From positions 806,001 to 870,000 of the forward strand of contig NZ_SMFZ01000001.1 of NCBI RefSeq assembly GCF_004339565.1: a DNA stretch of 64,000 nt. The letters are read 5' to 3'. The translations under genes and the position numbers were made by a program. How positions within the stretch are numbered: the stretch's first letter is position 1; every line of letters begins with the position of its first letter. Shown here one piece after another: positions 9,177 through 17,465 of the stretch. The stretch comes from Pseudonocardia endophytica. GTDB lineage: Bacteria > Actinomycetota > Actinomycetes > Mycobacteriales > Pseudonocardiaceae. Under the pieces are notes generated by a model that was not told the DNA's origin, made no database searches, and saw only the letters and a list, made by a program, of their open reading frames with translations.

Positions 9177-9941
9177 GTGATCGACACGTCGCGGCCGGGG
9201 GCGCTGGTGTTCCTGCTCGTCGCCGGTCTGCTCGCGGGCGCGGTGAACGCGGTCGCGGGCGGCGGGTCGCTGCTGGTGTTCCCGGCGCTGCTGGCGGTGG
9301 GGTTCCCGCCGCTGGCAGCGAACGTGACGAACTCCGTCGCGCAGTGGCCCGGCTACGTCGGGCAGGTGATCGGCAACCGCAGGGAGTTGCCGGGCCAGGG
9401 CCGCCGGATCCTGCTGACGTCGATCGTCGCCGTGCTCGGCGCCGGCGTCGGGGCCGGGTTGCTGCTCGTCCTTCCCGGCCAGGTCTTCGACGCGATCGTG
9501 CCCGTCCTGGTCATCCTGGCCAGCCTCACGATGGCGATCGGGCCGTGGCTCAAGCGGACGATCGGCAATCCGGAGAACGCCGCACGGGACCGGACGGGCC
9601 CGCTGCTCGTCGCGATGTTCCTGGCGGCGGTCTACGGCGGCTACTTCGGCGGCGCGCTCGGCGTCATCCTGATCTCCACGCTGAGCCTGTTCGCGCACGA
9701 CGAGCTGCGACGGCTGAACGCGCTCAAGGGCGTGCTGTCGGTGGTCGTCGCGTCCGTGACGGTCGTCGTGTTCGCGATCAGCGCGCCGGTGGACTGGCTG
9801 GCGGTCGCGCTGCTGGCTCCGACGACGCTGATCGGCGGCCTGCTCGGCGCGCAGGTCGCGCGGCGGATGCCGGAGAACGTGCTGCGCTGGGCCGTGGTGC
9901 TGCTCGGCCTCGCGGTCGGTGTCTACCTCTTCCTGACATGA
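9177..9941 (+). CDS. TSUP-family (TauE/SafE) membrane permease
   Basis: This 254-aa protein is almost entirely hydrophobic, with about eight helices. It opens with the family motif GLLAGAVNAVAGGGSLLVFPALL and repeats it in the second half (YGGYFGGALGVILI), the internal duplication typical of TSUP (formerly DUF81) permeases. These move sulfite, sulfoacetate or related organic anions across the inner membrane. The GTG start at 9177 follows a weak binding site. The stop overlaps the start of the next permease by 4 bp (ATGA), which suggests translational coupling. Confidence 0.85.
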   Translation: MIDTSRPGALVFLLVAGLLAGAVNAVAGGGSLLVFPALLAVGFPPLAANVTNSVAQWPGYVGQVIGNRRELPGQGRRILLTSIVAVLGAGVGAGLLLVLPGQVFDAIVPVLVILASLTMAIGPWLKRTIGNPENAARDRTGPLLVAMFLAAVYGGYFGGALGVILISTLSLFAHDELRRLNALKGVLSVVVASVTVVVFAISAPVDWLAVALLAPTTLIGGLLGAQVARRMPENVLRWAVVLLGLAVGVYLFLT

Positions 9942-11191
9942 TCTCGCTCCTCGGCGCCGTCGCGCTCCTGGCGGCGGTGCTGGTCGCGGTGACGGTGCGG
10001 CCGTTCGGCCTGCCGGAGGTGCTGGTCGCCGTGCCTGCCGCGGCGATCGCGGTGGCGACCGGGCTGCTGACCGTGGACGACGCGTGGACGCAGGTCCGCG
10101 AGCTCGGCCCGACCGTCGGGTTCCTCGCCGCGATCCTGCTGCTCGGGCATCTCGCCGACGCCGAGGGCGTGTTCACGTGGCTCGGAGCCCGGTTGGCGAC
10201 GGCGTCGCACTCCCGCCCGCGACGACTGCTCGGCCTCGTGTTCGCGGCCGCGGCGGGGACGACGGCCGTGCTCAGCCTGGACGCGACCGTCGTGCTCCTG
10301 ACGCCGGTGGTGCTCGCGACGGCGACCCGCCTCCGGCTCCCGGCCCGCCCGCACAGCTACGCCTGCGCGCACCTGTCGAACTCCGCGTCCGGGCTGCTGC
10401 CGGTGTCCAACCTGACGAACCTGCTCGTGTTCTCCGCGTCCGGGCTGACGTTCCTCGGGTTCGCCGGGCTGATGGCCCTGCCGTGGGTGGCCGTGATCGC
10501 CGTCGAGTACCTGGTGCTGCGGCGGTTCTTCGCGTCCGACCTGCGCGTCGAGCCGTCCGATCCCCCGCCGGTCCCCCTGGCCGAACCCGCGGTCCCGCGG
10601 TTCGCGCTCGTCGTGCTGGCCGCGACGCTGGCCGGGTTCGGGGCGTCGTCCGGGCTCGGGGTCGAACCGGTCTGGGTCGCGGCGGTCGGCGCGGCCGTCC
10701 TGGCCGTGCGCGCGCTCGTTCGACGCAGGAGTGGACCGGTCGCGCTCGTGCGCGCGGCGTCGCCAGGGTTCTGCCTGTTCGTGCTGGCGCTCGGGATCGT
10801 CGTGGCCGCGGTCAGCGCACGCGGGCTCGCCGACGGGCTGGGCGCGCTGCTGCCGTCCTCCACCTCGCTCGTGGCGCTGCTGACCACGGCCGGGATCGCC
10901 GCCGTGCTCGCGAACCTGGTGAACAACCTGCCCGCGACGCTCGCGCTGCTGGCCGCGCTCGGCCCGTCACCGCAGCCCGCACTGGTCCTGGCCGTGCTGC
11001 TCGGTGTGAACATCGGGCCGAACCTGACCTGGACCGGCTCGCTCGCGACGCTGCTGTGGCGCCGGGTCGCGACCGAGCGCGGCGAGGCACCGTCGCTGGG
11101 CCGGTTCGTGGCGCTGGGCGCGCTCACCGTTCCGCTCGGGCTGGCCGCGGCCACCGTCGCGCTGTGGTTCTCGCTGTACCTGGCCGGATGA
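9938..11191 (+). CDS. SLC13/ArsB-type anion permease
   Basis: The ATG at 9938 overlaps the preceding stop as ATGA and gives a 417-aa protein with about ten membrane segments. A longer frame upstream is only the shadow of the TSUP gene. Two half-repeats are visible: SNSASGLLPVSNLTN in the first half and LVNNLPATLALL...GVNIGPNLTWTGSLATLLW in the second. These are the hairpin motifs of the ion-transporter superfamily (ArsB, CitM, SLC13). No arsR or arsC is nearby, so arsenite export cannot be claimed. The coupling with the TSUP gene suggests a shared oxyanion-related role. Confidence 0.85.
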   Translation: MISLLGAVALLAAVLVAVTVRPFGLPEVLVAVPAAAIAVATGLLTVDDAWTQVRELGPTVGFLAAILLLGHLADAEGVFTWLGARLATASHSRPRRLLGLVFAAAAGTTAVLSLDATVVLLTPVVLATATRLRLPARPHSYACAHLSNSASGLLPVSNLTNLLVFSASGLTFLGFAGLMALPWVAVIAVEYLVLRRFFASDLRVEPSDPPPVPLAEPAVPRFALVVLAATLAGFGASSGLGVEPVWVAAVGAAVLAVRALVRRRSGPVALVRAASPGFCLFVLALGIVVAAVSARGLADGLGALLPSSTSLVALLTTAGIAAVLANLVNNLPATLALLAALGPSPQPALVLAVLLGVNIGPNLTWTGSLATLLWRRVATERGEAPSLGRFVALGALTVPLGLAAATVALWFSLYLAG

Positions 11192-11195
11192 GCGC

Positions 11196-11226
11196 AGCTC
11201 TCGCGCCCCGGGGCTGGACGAGAGCT
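11196..11226 (+). terminator. Hairpin after the SLC13/ArsB-type gene
   Basis: Five bases after the stop codon, AGCTCTCG at 11196-11203 pairs perfectly with CGAGAGCT at 11219-11226 across a 15-nt loop. No T-tract follows, which is common for actinobacterial terminators. Confidence 0.5.
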
Positions 11227-11263
11227 CCGCTCGCGCATGCCCGCTGACCCGGACAGCCGACGT

Positions 11264-11288
11264 CGCACCCACCGGAGCGATGGGTGCG
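11264..11288. terminator. Perfect 8-bp hairpin between convergent genes
   Basis: CGCACCCA at 11264-11271 pairs perfectly with TGGGTGCG at 11281-11288 around a 9-nt loop. It sits between the plus-strand permease and the minus-strand small gene and could end transcription from either side. Confidence 0.5.
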
Positions 11289-11310
11289 ATGCCGGCCGGG
11301 GAACGTCGGG

Positions 11311-11484
11311 TCAGACCTCGTGCGCGCAGTCGTGGCCGAGGTCGGTGTCCGGGTCCAGCTCGCGCGGGGCGGCGCCGGTGCCGAGCGGGCGGGCCGAGCC
11401 GCGGCGCTGCTGGGGAAGACGCGCGATCGTCTTCATCTCGTGCGCCATGTCGTACGTGTAGTCGTGACCGTGTTCGCCCGCCAT
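11311..11484 (-). CDS. Small His/Asp-containing hypothetical protein (57 aa)
   Basis: The internal ATG of MAGEHGHDYTYDMAHEMK is preceded by GGGGAG at proper spacing, so it was preferred over the longer frame starting at 11514. The 57-aa product is hydrophilic, with His at both ends (HGHD near the start and the tail DTDLGHDCAHEV) and one Cys near the end, a pattern that could bind a metal. I do not recognise the family. It is followed on the same strand by the RNase H/phosphatase operon running in the opposite order (that operon ends at 11635), so this gene lies downstream of it. Confidence 0.55.
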   Translation of the reverse strand: MAGEHGHDYTYDMAHEMKTIARLPQQRRGSARPLGTGAAPRELDPDTDLGHDCAHEV

Positions 11485-11634
11485 CGCCCGCTCCCCACAA
11501 CGCCGATAGGACACGCACAGTGGTCGGGATGACCCGCACGGTGCCCATCGATCATCGCCTGGGCGGGGACGGCGGACAAGGAACGTCCACCGTCCGGAGC
11601 CGCAGCTCCCCGAACAGCGGAGAGGGAGATCGAT

Positions 11635-12831
11635 TCAGAGGTAGCTGGTGTCGTTGACCAACCGCACGGACGATCCGCCGTCCGGGTAGAAGTCGGCCAC
11701 GTTCGTCGACGCCAGGTCCAGGTGCAGACGGAACAGGATCGAGTCACCGGCACCGAGCGCGTCGCGCAGCACCATCTTGATCGGCGTCACGTGGCTGACG
11801 ACGACGACCGTCTCGCCCGGGAACTCGGACACGATCCACTCCCGCTCGGCGGCGACCCGCTCCCCCACGGCACGGAAGCTCTCGCCGCCCGGCGGCGCGA
11901 CGTCGGCGGAGCTGAGCCACGACGCGTGCAGCTCCGGGTCACGGTCGCGGGCCTCGGCGAACGTCAGACCCTCCCAGCCGCCGAAGTCGGTCTCGATCAG
12001 CCTGTCGCGCACCTGCAACGGCGCCTCGGTGATCTCCGCGACGGCGGCCGCGGTCTGTCGCGCCCGGCGCAGCGGCGAGGAGAGGATCACGGCCGGCTCG
12101 ATCTCCTGGTGCTCCATCCGGGCACCGATCTCGCGGGCCGCCCGCGCCGCCTGGGTCTGGCCGAGCTCGGTCAGCTCGGGATCGCCGTGCCCGGAGTAGC
12201 GCCGGTGCACCGACAGCTCGGTCTGGCCGTGCCGCAACAGGATCAACCGGGTCGGACGCCCGGTCTGGCCGGTCCACGCCGTCGTCGCGGCGGCCGTCTC
12301 CTCGGCGGTCGCGTCCGGGTTCGCCACGGGCCCGACGACCGCCTGGGCGATCCGGCGCCCGCTCAGCGCCTCCGTCGACGCACCGGACGGGTCGGCCGTC
12401 TCGACCGCGCCGCCGACGGCCGACGGGCTGGACCCGCCGTCCATCGCCTTGTTCGCCAACGCGTCCGCCCGTGAGTTCTCCGCACGCGGGATCCACGCGA
12501 ACCCGACGTCGTCGAACTCGGCGACCAGCTCACGCGCCTGCTCCGCGAGCGGCTGCAGCGACGGGTGCTTGACCTTCCAGCGCCCGCTCATCTGCTCGAC
12601 GACGAGCTTGGAGTCCATCCGGACGTCGACCTCGGTGGCGTCGAGCTCGCCCGCGGCCTCCAGGCCGGCGATCAGGCCGCGGTACTCCGCGACGTTGTTC
12701 GTGGCCGTGCCGATGCCGTCGAACACCTCGGCGAGGACGGTCTCGCCCGACGCGTCCAGCACGACGGCGCCGTACCCGGCCGGGCCGGGGTTGCCGCGCG
12801 ATCCCCCGTCCGCCTCGACGATCAGCTTCAC
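11635..12831 (-). CDS. Bifunctional RNase HI / histidine phosphatase (Rv2228c-like)
   Basis: This 398-aa two-domain protein starts at the GTG that overlaps the preceding gene as GTGA. Residues 1-130 form a type I RNase H domain with the acidic residues in EADGGSRGNPGP, NVAEYRGL, VRMDSKLVVE and SRADALAN. A linker of about 60 residues follows. Residues 195-398 are a phosphoglycerate-mutase-like phosphatase with LLRHGQTE, SSPLRRARQTA and VSHVTPIK. The first domain removes RNA from RNA:DNA hybrids. In the mycobacterial orthologue the second acts as alpha-ribazole phosphatase (CobC activity) in cobalamin synthesis. It is the last gene of a four-gene overlapping operon. Confidence 0.93.
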   Translation of the reverse strand: MKLIVEADGGSRGNPGPAGYGAVVLDASGETVLAEVFDGIGTATNNVAEYRGLIAGLEAAGELDATEVDVRMDSKLVVEQMSGRWKVKHPSLQPLAEQARELVAEFDDVGFAWIPRAENSRADALANKAMDGGSSPSAVGGAVETADPSGASTEALSGRRIAQAVVGPVANPDATAEETAAATTAWTGQTGRPTRLILLRHGQTELSVHRRYSGHGDPELTELGQTQAARAAREIGARMEHQEIEPAVILSSPLRRARQTAAAVAEITEAPLQVRDRLIETDFGGWEGLTFAEARDRDPELHASWLSSADVAPPGGESFRAVGERVAAEREWIVSEFPGETVVVVSHVTPIKMVLRDALGAGDSILFRLHLDLASTNVADFYPDGGSSVRLVNDTSYL

Positions 12832-13553
12832 CTGGCACGCACCAGGATCGCGCCGCACTCCTCGCAGTGCACGACCTCCTCGGCGTCGAGCCCGCGGATG
12901 CGCGACAGGAACGTGCGGTCGAGCTCGAGACGGCATGCGCCGCAGCGCGATCCGTCCAGCGCGCCGGCCGCGACCCGGCCCTTGCCGCGCAGGCGCTCGT
13001 AGTCGGCCAGGAGGTCGTCGGGCAGCGCTCCGACGGCGGTGGTGCGATCGCGGTCCCGGCCGGCCTGGGCGGCGTCGAGATCGGCGACGGCGGAGTCGCG
13101 GCGCTCGGTCACGGCCGTCAGGGACTTCTCGGCCTCGGACAGCGTGGCCCGCGCGTGGTCGAGCTCGCCGCCGACGGCCTCCCGCTCCTCCATGATCTCG
13201 AGCTGCTCGTCCTCCAGCACGCCCTGGCGACGGGCCAGCGTGTCCAGCTCGTGCTGCAGCTCGGTCGCCTGCTTGGCGCCGACGCCGGAGCCGGCCAGCA
13301 GGCCCTTGTCCTTCTCGGTGCGGGCCCGCACGCCCTCGACGTCACGCTCGATCCGGGCGATGTCGCGGTCGAGGTCGCCCGCGCGGGTCTCGGCGCGCAC
13401 GACGGCGTCCTTCGCCTCCTGCACGGCCGACTCCGCCGACTCCAGCTCGGCGTGCTCGGACAGCGTGCGCCGCTGGTGGTTCAGCCGGCCGATCTCGGCG
13501 TCGATCCCGGCCAGCTCCAGCGTCCCGGCCTGCGCCTTCGGGTCGGCTCTCAT
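12828..13553 (-). CDS. Coiled-coil protein with C4 zinc ribbon (Rv2229c-like)
   Basis: This gene encodes 241 aa. Residues 1 to about 180 are a long charged antiparallel coiled coil. The C-terminus carries a zinc ribbon with two CxxC pairs, CGACRLELD and CEECG. The ATG at 13553 overlaps the upstream Nif3 stop as ATGA, so the longer frame was rejected. Orthologues lie between Nif3 and the RNase H/phosphatase in most actinobacteria. The function is unsettled; a nucleic-acid or translation-associated role has been proposed from the fold. Confidence 0.88.
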   Translation of the reverse strand: MRADPKAQAGTLELAGIDAEIGRLNHQRRTLSEHAELESAESAVQEAKDAVVRAETRAGDLDRDIARIERDVEGVRARTEKDKGLLAGSGVGAKQATELQHELDTLARRQGVLEDEQLEIMEEREAVGGELDHARATLSEAEKSLTAVTERRDSAVADLDAAQAGRDRDRTTAVGALPDDLLADYERLRGKGRVAAGALDGSRCGACRLELDRTFLSRIRGLDAEEVVHCEECGAILVRAR

Positions 13554-14728
13554 CGGGGCGGCCTCCGGGTCTCGGGATGGGTGGCTGCGGTCGTCCACGG
13601 ATCGGTGCGGGTCCGGGAGACGCGGACCTCGACGCTACCGCCCAGCGCCGCCGTCAGTACCTCGGAGGCCTGCACACACCACGGCCACTCGGACGCCCAG
13701 TGCGCGACGTCGACCAGTGCGGGTGTCGCGGCGTTCGGCCCGGTCCCGGCCAGCACGTGTTCGGACGCCGGGTGGTGCCGCAGGTCGGCCGTCACGTAGG
13801 CGTCCACACCGGACGCGACGGCGGCCCCGAGCGCCGAGTCCCCCGCCCCTCCCTGTACGGCGACGCGGCGGATCTCCCGCTCCGGGTCGCCTGCGCCGCG
13901 CACGCCCCACGCGGTGGCCGGGAGCGCGGCCGCCACCCGGTCGGTGAAGCGGGCGAACGACTCGGGCTCCGGAAGCGACCCGATCCGCCCCAGCCCGTGC
14001 GACGACGGGATGGCGGCCATCTCCAGCAGGTCGAACGCAGGCTCCTCGTACGGGTGGGCGGCCCGCAGTGCCTCGACGACGGCGCGTCGGCGTCCCCTCG
14101 GCAGCACCATCTCCAGCCGGGTCTCGGCGACCCGCTCCAGCTTCCCGACCTGCCCGATCGCCGGGTTCGCGCCGGCGTGCGGCAGGAACTGCCCGGTGCC
14201 GGCGGTGGCGAACGAGCAGTGGCTGTAGTCGCCGATCTCGCCGGCGCCCGCCGCGGACAGCGCCTCGTGCACGGCTCCGATCGCGGGCCCCACCGGCACG
14301 AACGTGACGATCTTGTCCAGCGCCGGGCCCGGGGCGGGCGACAACGGGCCTTCCACCGTGATGCCGATCGCGTCGGCGAGCGCGTCCGAGACGCCGGGGT
14401 CGGCGGAGTCGGCGTTCGTGTGCGCCGTGAACAGACCGGCGCCGCCGCGGATCAGCCGGTGCAGCAGCGCGCCCTTGGGCGTGTCCGCCCCGACGCCGTG
14501 CACGCCGCGCAGCAGCAGCGGGTGGTGCGTGACGAGCAGATCCGCTCCGATCTGCAGCGCCTCGTCGACGGTCTCCACGACCGGGTCGACCGCGAACAGC
14601 ACGGTCGAGACCGGCTCGTCCGGGTCACCGCAGACGAGCCCGACGGCGTCCCAGCTCTCGGCCAGTCCGGGCGGGTAGGCGGTCTCGAGCGCCGCGACGA
14701 CGTCGCGCAGGCTCGCCACAGTGCTCAA
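13550..14728 (-). CDS. Nif3-like dinuclear metal-centre protein (Rv2230c-like)
   Basis: This roughly 392-aa protein is of the DUF34/NIF3 family. Metal-ligand motifs include [12 protein letters not shown] and [10 protein letters not shown] near the N-terminus and an HE-type segment at the C-terminus. The central insertion of about 120 residues ([19 protein letters not shown]...) is the PII-like domain found in the long bacterial form. A TTG at 14728 overlaps the cobC-like stop as TTGA and is the best coupled start; GTG at 14719 is an alternative. Members are proposed to act on GTP cyclohydrolase or thiol-linked metal chemistry, but the biochemical role is not established. Confidence 0.87.
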   Translation of the reverse strand: MSTVASLRDVVAALETAYPPGLAESWDAVGLVCGDPDEPVSTVLFAVDPVVETVDEALQIGADLLVTHHPLLLRGVHGVGADTPKGALLHRLIRGGAGLFTAHTNADSADPGVSDALADAIGITVEGPLSPAPGPALDKIVTFVPVGPAIGAVHEALSAAGAGEIGDYSHCSFATAGTGQFLPHAGANPAIGQVGKLERVAETRLEMVLPRGRRRAVVEALRAAHPYEEPAFDLLEMAAIPSSHGLGRIGSLPEPESFARFTDRVAAALPATAWGVRGAGDPEREIRRVAVQGGAGDSALGAAVASGVDAYVTADLRHHPASEHVLAGTGPNAATPALVDVAHWASEWPWCVQASEVLTAALGGSVEVRVSRTRTDPWTTAATHPETRRPPR

Positions 14729-15816
14729 TGCCGGCTCGCAAGCTCGCCGGATGCGCCGACCAGCGAGCACAGGGCGTCGTCGAGCGCGGCCGCGAGCACA
14801 CGGGCCGTCTCCGGTGGGCGCACGGCGACCCGGACGTGGTCCGCGCCGAGCCCGGGGAACGTGTCCGCACGCCGGACCGCGATCCCACGCTCGCGCAGCC
14901 GGGCCCTGACCAGTTCCCCGGTCCCGTCCGGCAGGTGCAGCAACAGGTACGGCGCGACGCCCTGCTGCACCTCAACGCCCTCGATCGCGGACAGCGCCGC
15001 GGACTGGGACACCCGGTTGCCCGCCATCTCCCGTGCCCGCTGGTCGCCTGCGGACACCGCGTCCGGCTCGCAGCAGGCGACGATCGCCTCCAGCGCGAGC
15101 GACGACACCGGCCAGTGCGGGCGCGGTGCGGCCAGCCGTTCCAGCAACACCGGGTCGCCGAGTGCGTAGCCGGCCCGCAGACCGGCCAGCGCCCACGTCT
15201 TGGTCAGCGAGCGCAGCACGAGAAGCCCTGGCACCGTCGGGTCGCCGGCCAGTGACTCGGGCTCGCCGGGCACGGCGTCGGCGAACGCCTCGTCGACGAC
15301 GAGCACGCGTCCGGGTCGGGCCAGCTCCCGCAGCGACGCGGCCGGGTGCAGCACGCCGGTCGGGTTCGTCGGGTTGCCGATCACGACGAGGTCGGCGTCG
15401 GCGGGGACGGCCGACGGGTCGAGCCGGTGGCCGTGGGCCGGGTCGGTGAGCACGCGCGTCACGGCGACTCCCGCCTCGCGCAACGCGGCCTCCGGCTCGG
15501 TGAAACCCGGGTGCACGACGACCGCGTGGCGCGGCCCGAGCGCCGGGAGCAGCGCGAACCCCTCCGCTGCCCCGGCCAGCGGGAGCACCTGTTCCGGCGG
15601 GCGACCGTGCCGCTCCCCGACGGTCGCGCGGGCACGGTCCTCGAGCACGGCGCCGGGGTAGCGACCCAGCTCGTCGATCGCGAGGACGAGCCGGTCGCGC
15701 AACCAGGCCGGCGGGCCGTCTCCCTGGACGTTCACGGCGAAGTCGATCAGGCCCGGTTCGGCGTCGAGGTCACCGTGATGATGCAGGTCGTGCCCGGTGG
15801 GCGGTTCGGACGCCAT
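14725..15816 (-). CDS. cobC: PLP-dependent aminotransferase/decarboxylase, CobC/CobD-like (Rv2231c-like)
   Basis: This 363-aa protein is a fold-type I PLP enzyme. It has [10 protein letters not shown] for cofactor binding, VVDEAFAD with the Asp that contacts the pyridine nitrogen, and [15 protein letters not shown] with the Schiff-base Lys. It opens with the HHHGD segment seen in threonine-phosphate decarboxylases and falls between those and histidinol-phosphate aminotransferases. In actinobacteria this gene is called cobC and is placed in the nucleotide-loop branch of cobalamin synthesis. The downstream RNase H/phosphatase with alpha-ribazole phosphatase activity supports that reading. Confidence 0.85.
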   Translation of the reverse strand: MASEPPTGHDLHHHGDLDAEPGLIDFAVNVQGDGPPAWLRDRLVLAIDELGRYPGAVLEDRARATVGERHGRPPEQVLPLAGAAEGFALLPALGPRHAVVVHPGFTEPEAALREAGVAVTRVLTDPAHGHRLDPSAVPADADLVVIGNPTNPTGVLHPAASLRELARPGRVLVVDEAFADAVPGEPESLAGDPTVPGLLVLRSLTKTWALAGLRAGYALGDPVLLERLAAPRPHWPVSSLALEAIVACCEPDAVSAGDQRAREMAGNRVSQSAALSAIEGVEVQQGVAPYLLLHLPDGTGELVRARLRERGIAVRRADTFPGLGADHVRVAVRPPETARVLAAALDDALCSLVGASGELASRH

Positions 15817-15900
15817 CGGGCCACCCTACGGCGGGCGGATCGTGCCGCCCGGACCCGTGTCGGCGAGGCATCCGACCACGTGGTCGACTAACCTCGAGCG

Positions 15901-15981
15901 GTGGATGTGGGCGTACCCGAGGCGAGGACCATGCTGTCCGAGCTGCTGCGTCGCGTCGAGAGCATCACCGCAGCCGGCTGA
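15901..15981 (+). pseudogene. Truncated Phd/YefM-type antitoxin remnant
   Basis: An open frame of 26 codons from GTG at 15901 reads VDVGVPEARTMLSELLRRVE and then ends at TGA. The pattern of an aliphatic start, EAR-x-x-LSELL-RVE is that of the N-terminal helix region of Phd/YefM antitoxins. The expected continuation (GEEVVITRRGKPVA) is replaced by SITAAG and a stop. No toxin gene follows. It is best read as the decayed stub of a lost toxin-antitoxin pair; a functional peptide is unlikely. Confidence 0.5.
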
Positions 15982-16045
15982 CGCGCTGGCGGGATGCGAG
16001 TTCCCCGTGTCGATCCCGTCCTCCGCCGACGACTACGGTGGCGTC

Positions 16046-16504
16046 GTGCATGTCTGTTTCGTCTGCACCGGAAACATCTGTCGCTCCCCCATCGCCGAGA
16101 AGATCCTCGTCGCGGAGCTGGCCGACGCCGGGTTGTCCGATCGGGTGCGCGTGACCAGTGCCGGGACGGGCGCGTGGCACGTCGGCCAGCCGATGGACGA
16201 GCGCTCCGCCGGGGTGCTCGCCGCGCACGGCTACGACACGACGCACGTCGCGCGCCAGGTCGACTCCGAGGCGCTCGGGGCGGACCTGATCGTCGCCCTC
16301 GACCACGGCCACCTCGACACGCTGCGCCGCACGGTCCCCGAGCCGGAGCGGGTCCGACTGCTGCGCTCGTTCGACCCGGAGGCGGGCGAGGACGACGAGG
16401 TGCCCGACCCGTACTACGGAGGACCGGACGGGTTCACCGAGGTCGTCGACATGGTCCGATCCGCGATGCCGGGACTCGTGGAGTACGTGCGGGACACCGC
16501 GTGA
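16046..16504 (+). CDS. ptpA: Low-molecular-weight protein tyrosine phosphatase
   Basis: This 152-aa protein is of typical family length. The active-site loop CTGNICRS (nucleophile Cys7, Arg13, Ser14) lies at the N-terminus and the general-acid loop VPDPYYGG near residue 125. It removes phosphate from tyrosyl (and arginyl) residues. The GTG at 16046 was chosen because the CxxxxxR loop normally lies 6-15 residues from the start; GTG at 16007 is an in-frame alternative. The stop overlaps the next gene as GTGA. Its position beside the cobC-like operon matches ptpA in Mycobacterium. Confidence 0.93.
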   Translation: MHVCFVCTGNICRSPIAEKILVAELADAGLSDRVRVTSAGTGAWHVGQPMDERSAGVLAAHGYDTTHVARQVDSEALGADLIVALDHGHLDTLRRTVPEPERVRLLRSFDPEAGEDDEVPDPYYGGPDGFTEVVDMVRSAMPGLVEYVRDTA

Positions 16505-17340
16505 CCGGTGGTGCCGCCGAGACGGTCGAGCGGCTGCTCGGCGTCGGTGTGCATCGCGTGTCCGGCAGGTCCCCGGCGCGGGTCGAGCTCGACGACGGCC
16601 GCACCGTCGTCGCGAAGAACGGGGCCGCAGACCCCGGTTCGGTCCCGGCCGAGGCCGCCGGGCTGCGCTGGCTCGCCGTACCCGACGGACCGCCGGTCCC
16701 GGACGTCCTCGCCGACCACGACGAGTGGCTGGTGACGACTCTGGTCCCGTCCGGTAGCCCGTCCTCGGACGCGGCCGCTGACCTGGGCCGGCGGTTGGCC
16801 GCCCTGCACGCGAACGGCGCCGACGCGTTCGGCTCCGCTCCACCGGGTGGACCGGAGCTCGCGTGGATCGGTCGCGCCCGGATGCGCAACGTCCCGACCG
16901 ACCGGACGTGGGCCGAGTGGTACGCGACCGACCGGATCGAGCCGTACGTCCGCGCCGCAGGCGGGCAGCTCGACACCGCCGTGTTCGACGACGTCATGAA
17001 CCGGCTCCCGGAGCTGGCCGGCCCCGACGAGCCACCCGCCCGGCTGCACGGTGATCTCTGGTCCGGCAACGTGCTGTGGTCGCCGGACGGGGCGTGGCTG
17101 GTCGACCCGGCCGCGCACGGCGGGCACCGCGAGACCGACCTGGCCATGCTCGACCTGTTCGGCCTCCCGCACCTCGCGACCGTGCTCGCCGCCTACGACG
17201 AGACCGCCCCGCTCGCCGACGGATGGCGCACCCGCGTCCCGCTGCACCAGCTGTTCCCGCTCCTGGTGCACACCGTCCTGTTCGGAGGCGGCTACGCCGG
17301 GCAGGCCGACGCCGCGGCCCGCGCCGCCCTCCGCACCTGA
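16501..17340 (+). CDS. Fructosamine kinase family protein
   Basis: This 279-aa protein belongs to the fructosamine-3-kinase/aminoglycoside-phosphotransferase fold. The catalytic loop is RLHGDLWSGNVLW and the magnesium-binding loop is LVDPAAHGGHRETDLAML, both strongly conserved in fructosamine kinases. The family phosphorylates ketoamine (glycated) adducts on proteins or free amino acids, which then decompose and restore the amine. The gene is coupled to ptpA by a GTGA overlap, and the pairing of a phosphotyrosine phosphatase with a protein-repair kinase is common in bacteria. It ends 33 bp before a strong palindrome. Confidence 0.9.
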   Translation: MTGGAAETVERLLGVGVHRVSGRSPARVELDDGRTVVAKNGAADPGSVPAEAAGLRWLAVPDGPPVPDVLADHDEWLVTTLVPSGSPSSDAAADLGRRLAALHANGADAFGSAPPGGPELAWIGRARMRNVPTDRTWAEWYATDRIEPYVRAAGGQLDTAVFDDVMNRLPELAGPDEPPARLHGDLWSGNVLWSPDGAWLVDPAAHGGHRETDLAMLDLFGLPHLATVLAAYDETAPLADGWRTRVPLHQLFPLLVHTVLFGGGYAGQADAAARAALRT

Positions 17341-17373
17341 CCACCTCGCGCGTGGCCCGCAACCCGAGCCGCA

Positions 17374-17435
17374 TGATCGGGCACTTCGGAGCTCTCCGGC
17401 CGTGCGTGGCCGGAGAGCTCCGCACTCGCCGATCA
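17374..17435. repeat. TGATC...GATCA palindromic element, copy 3, terminator-like
   Basis: This 62-bp element has nearly perfect arms. GGAGCTCTCCGGCC is repeated inverted around a TGCG-type loop, flanked by TGATCGG and CCGATCA. It lies between two convergent genes (fructosamine kinase and tmsB), where it could act as a bidirectional terminator. It is the most regular copy of the family. Confidence 0.8.
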
Positions 17436-17465
17436 CCGGGTGTCGCCAGGACGGACGGAGCTCGT

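Noticed and set aside
9938..11191. Arsenite efflux operon
   Set aside because: The permease fold is ArsB-like, but there is no arsR, arsC or arsA, and SLC13 homologues share the same motifs.
15797..16045. N-terminal extension of the tyrosine phosphatase
   Set aside because: The frame is open upstream, but the active-site loop must lie near the start; the extension overlaps the end of the opposite cobC-like gene and has no similarity.
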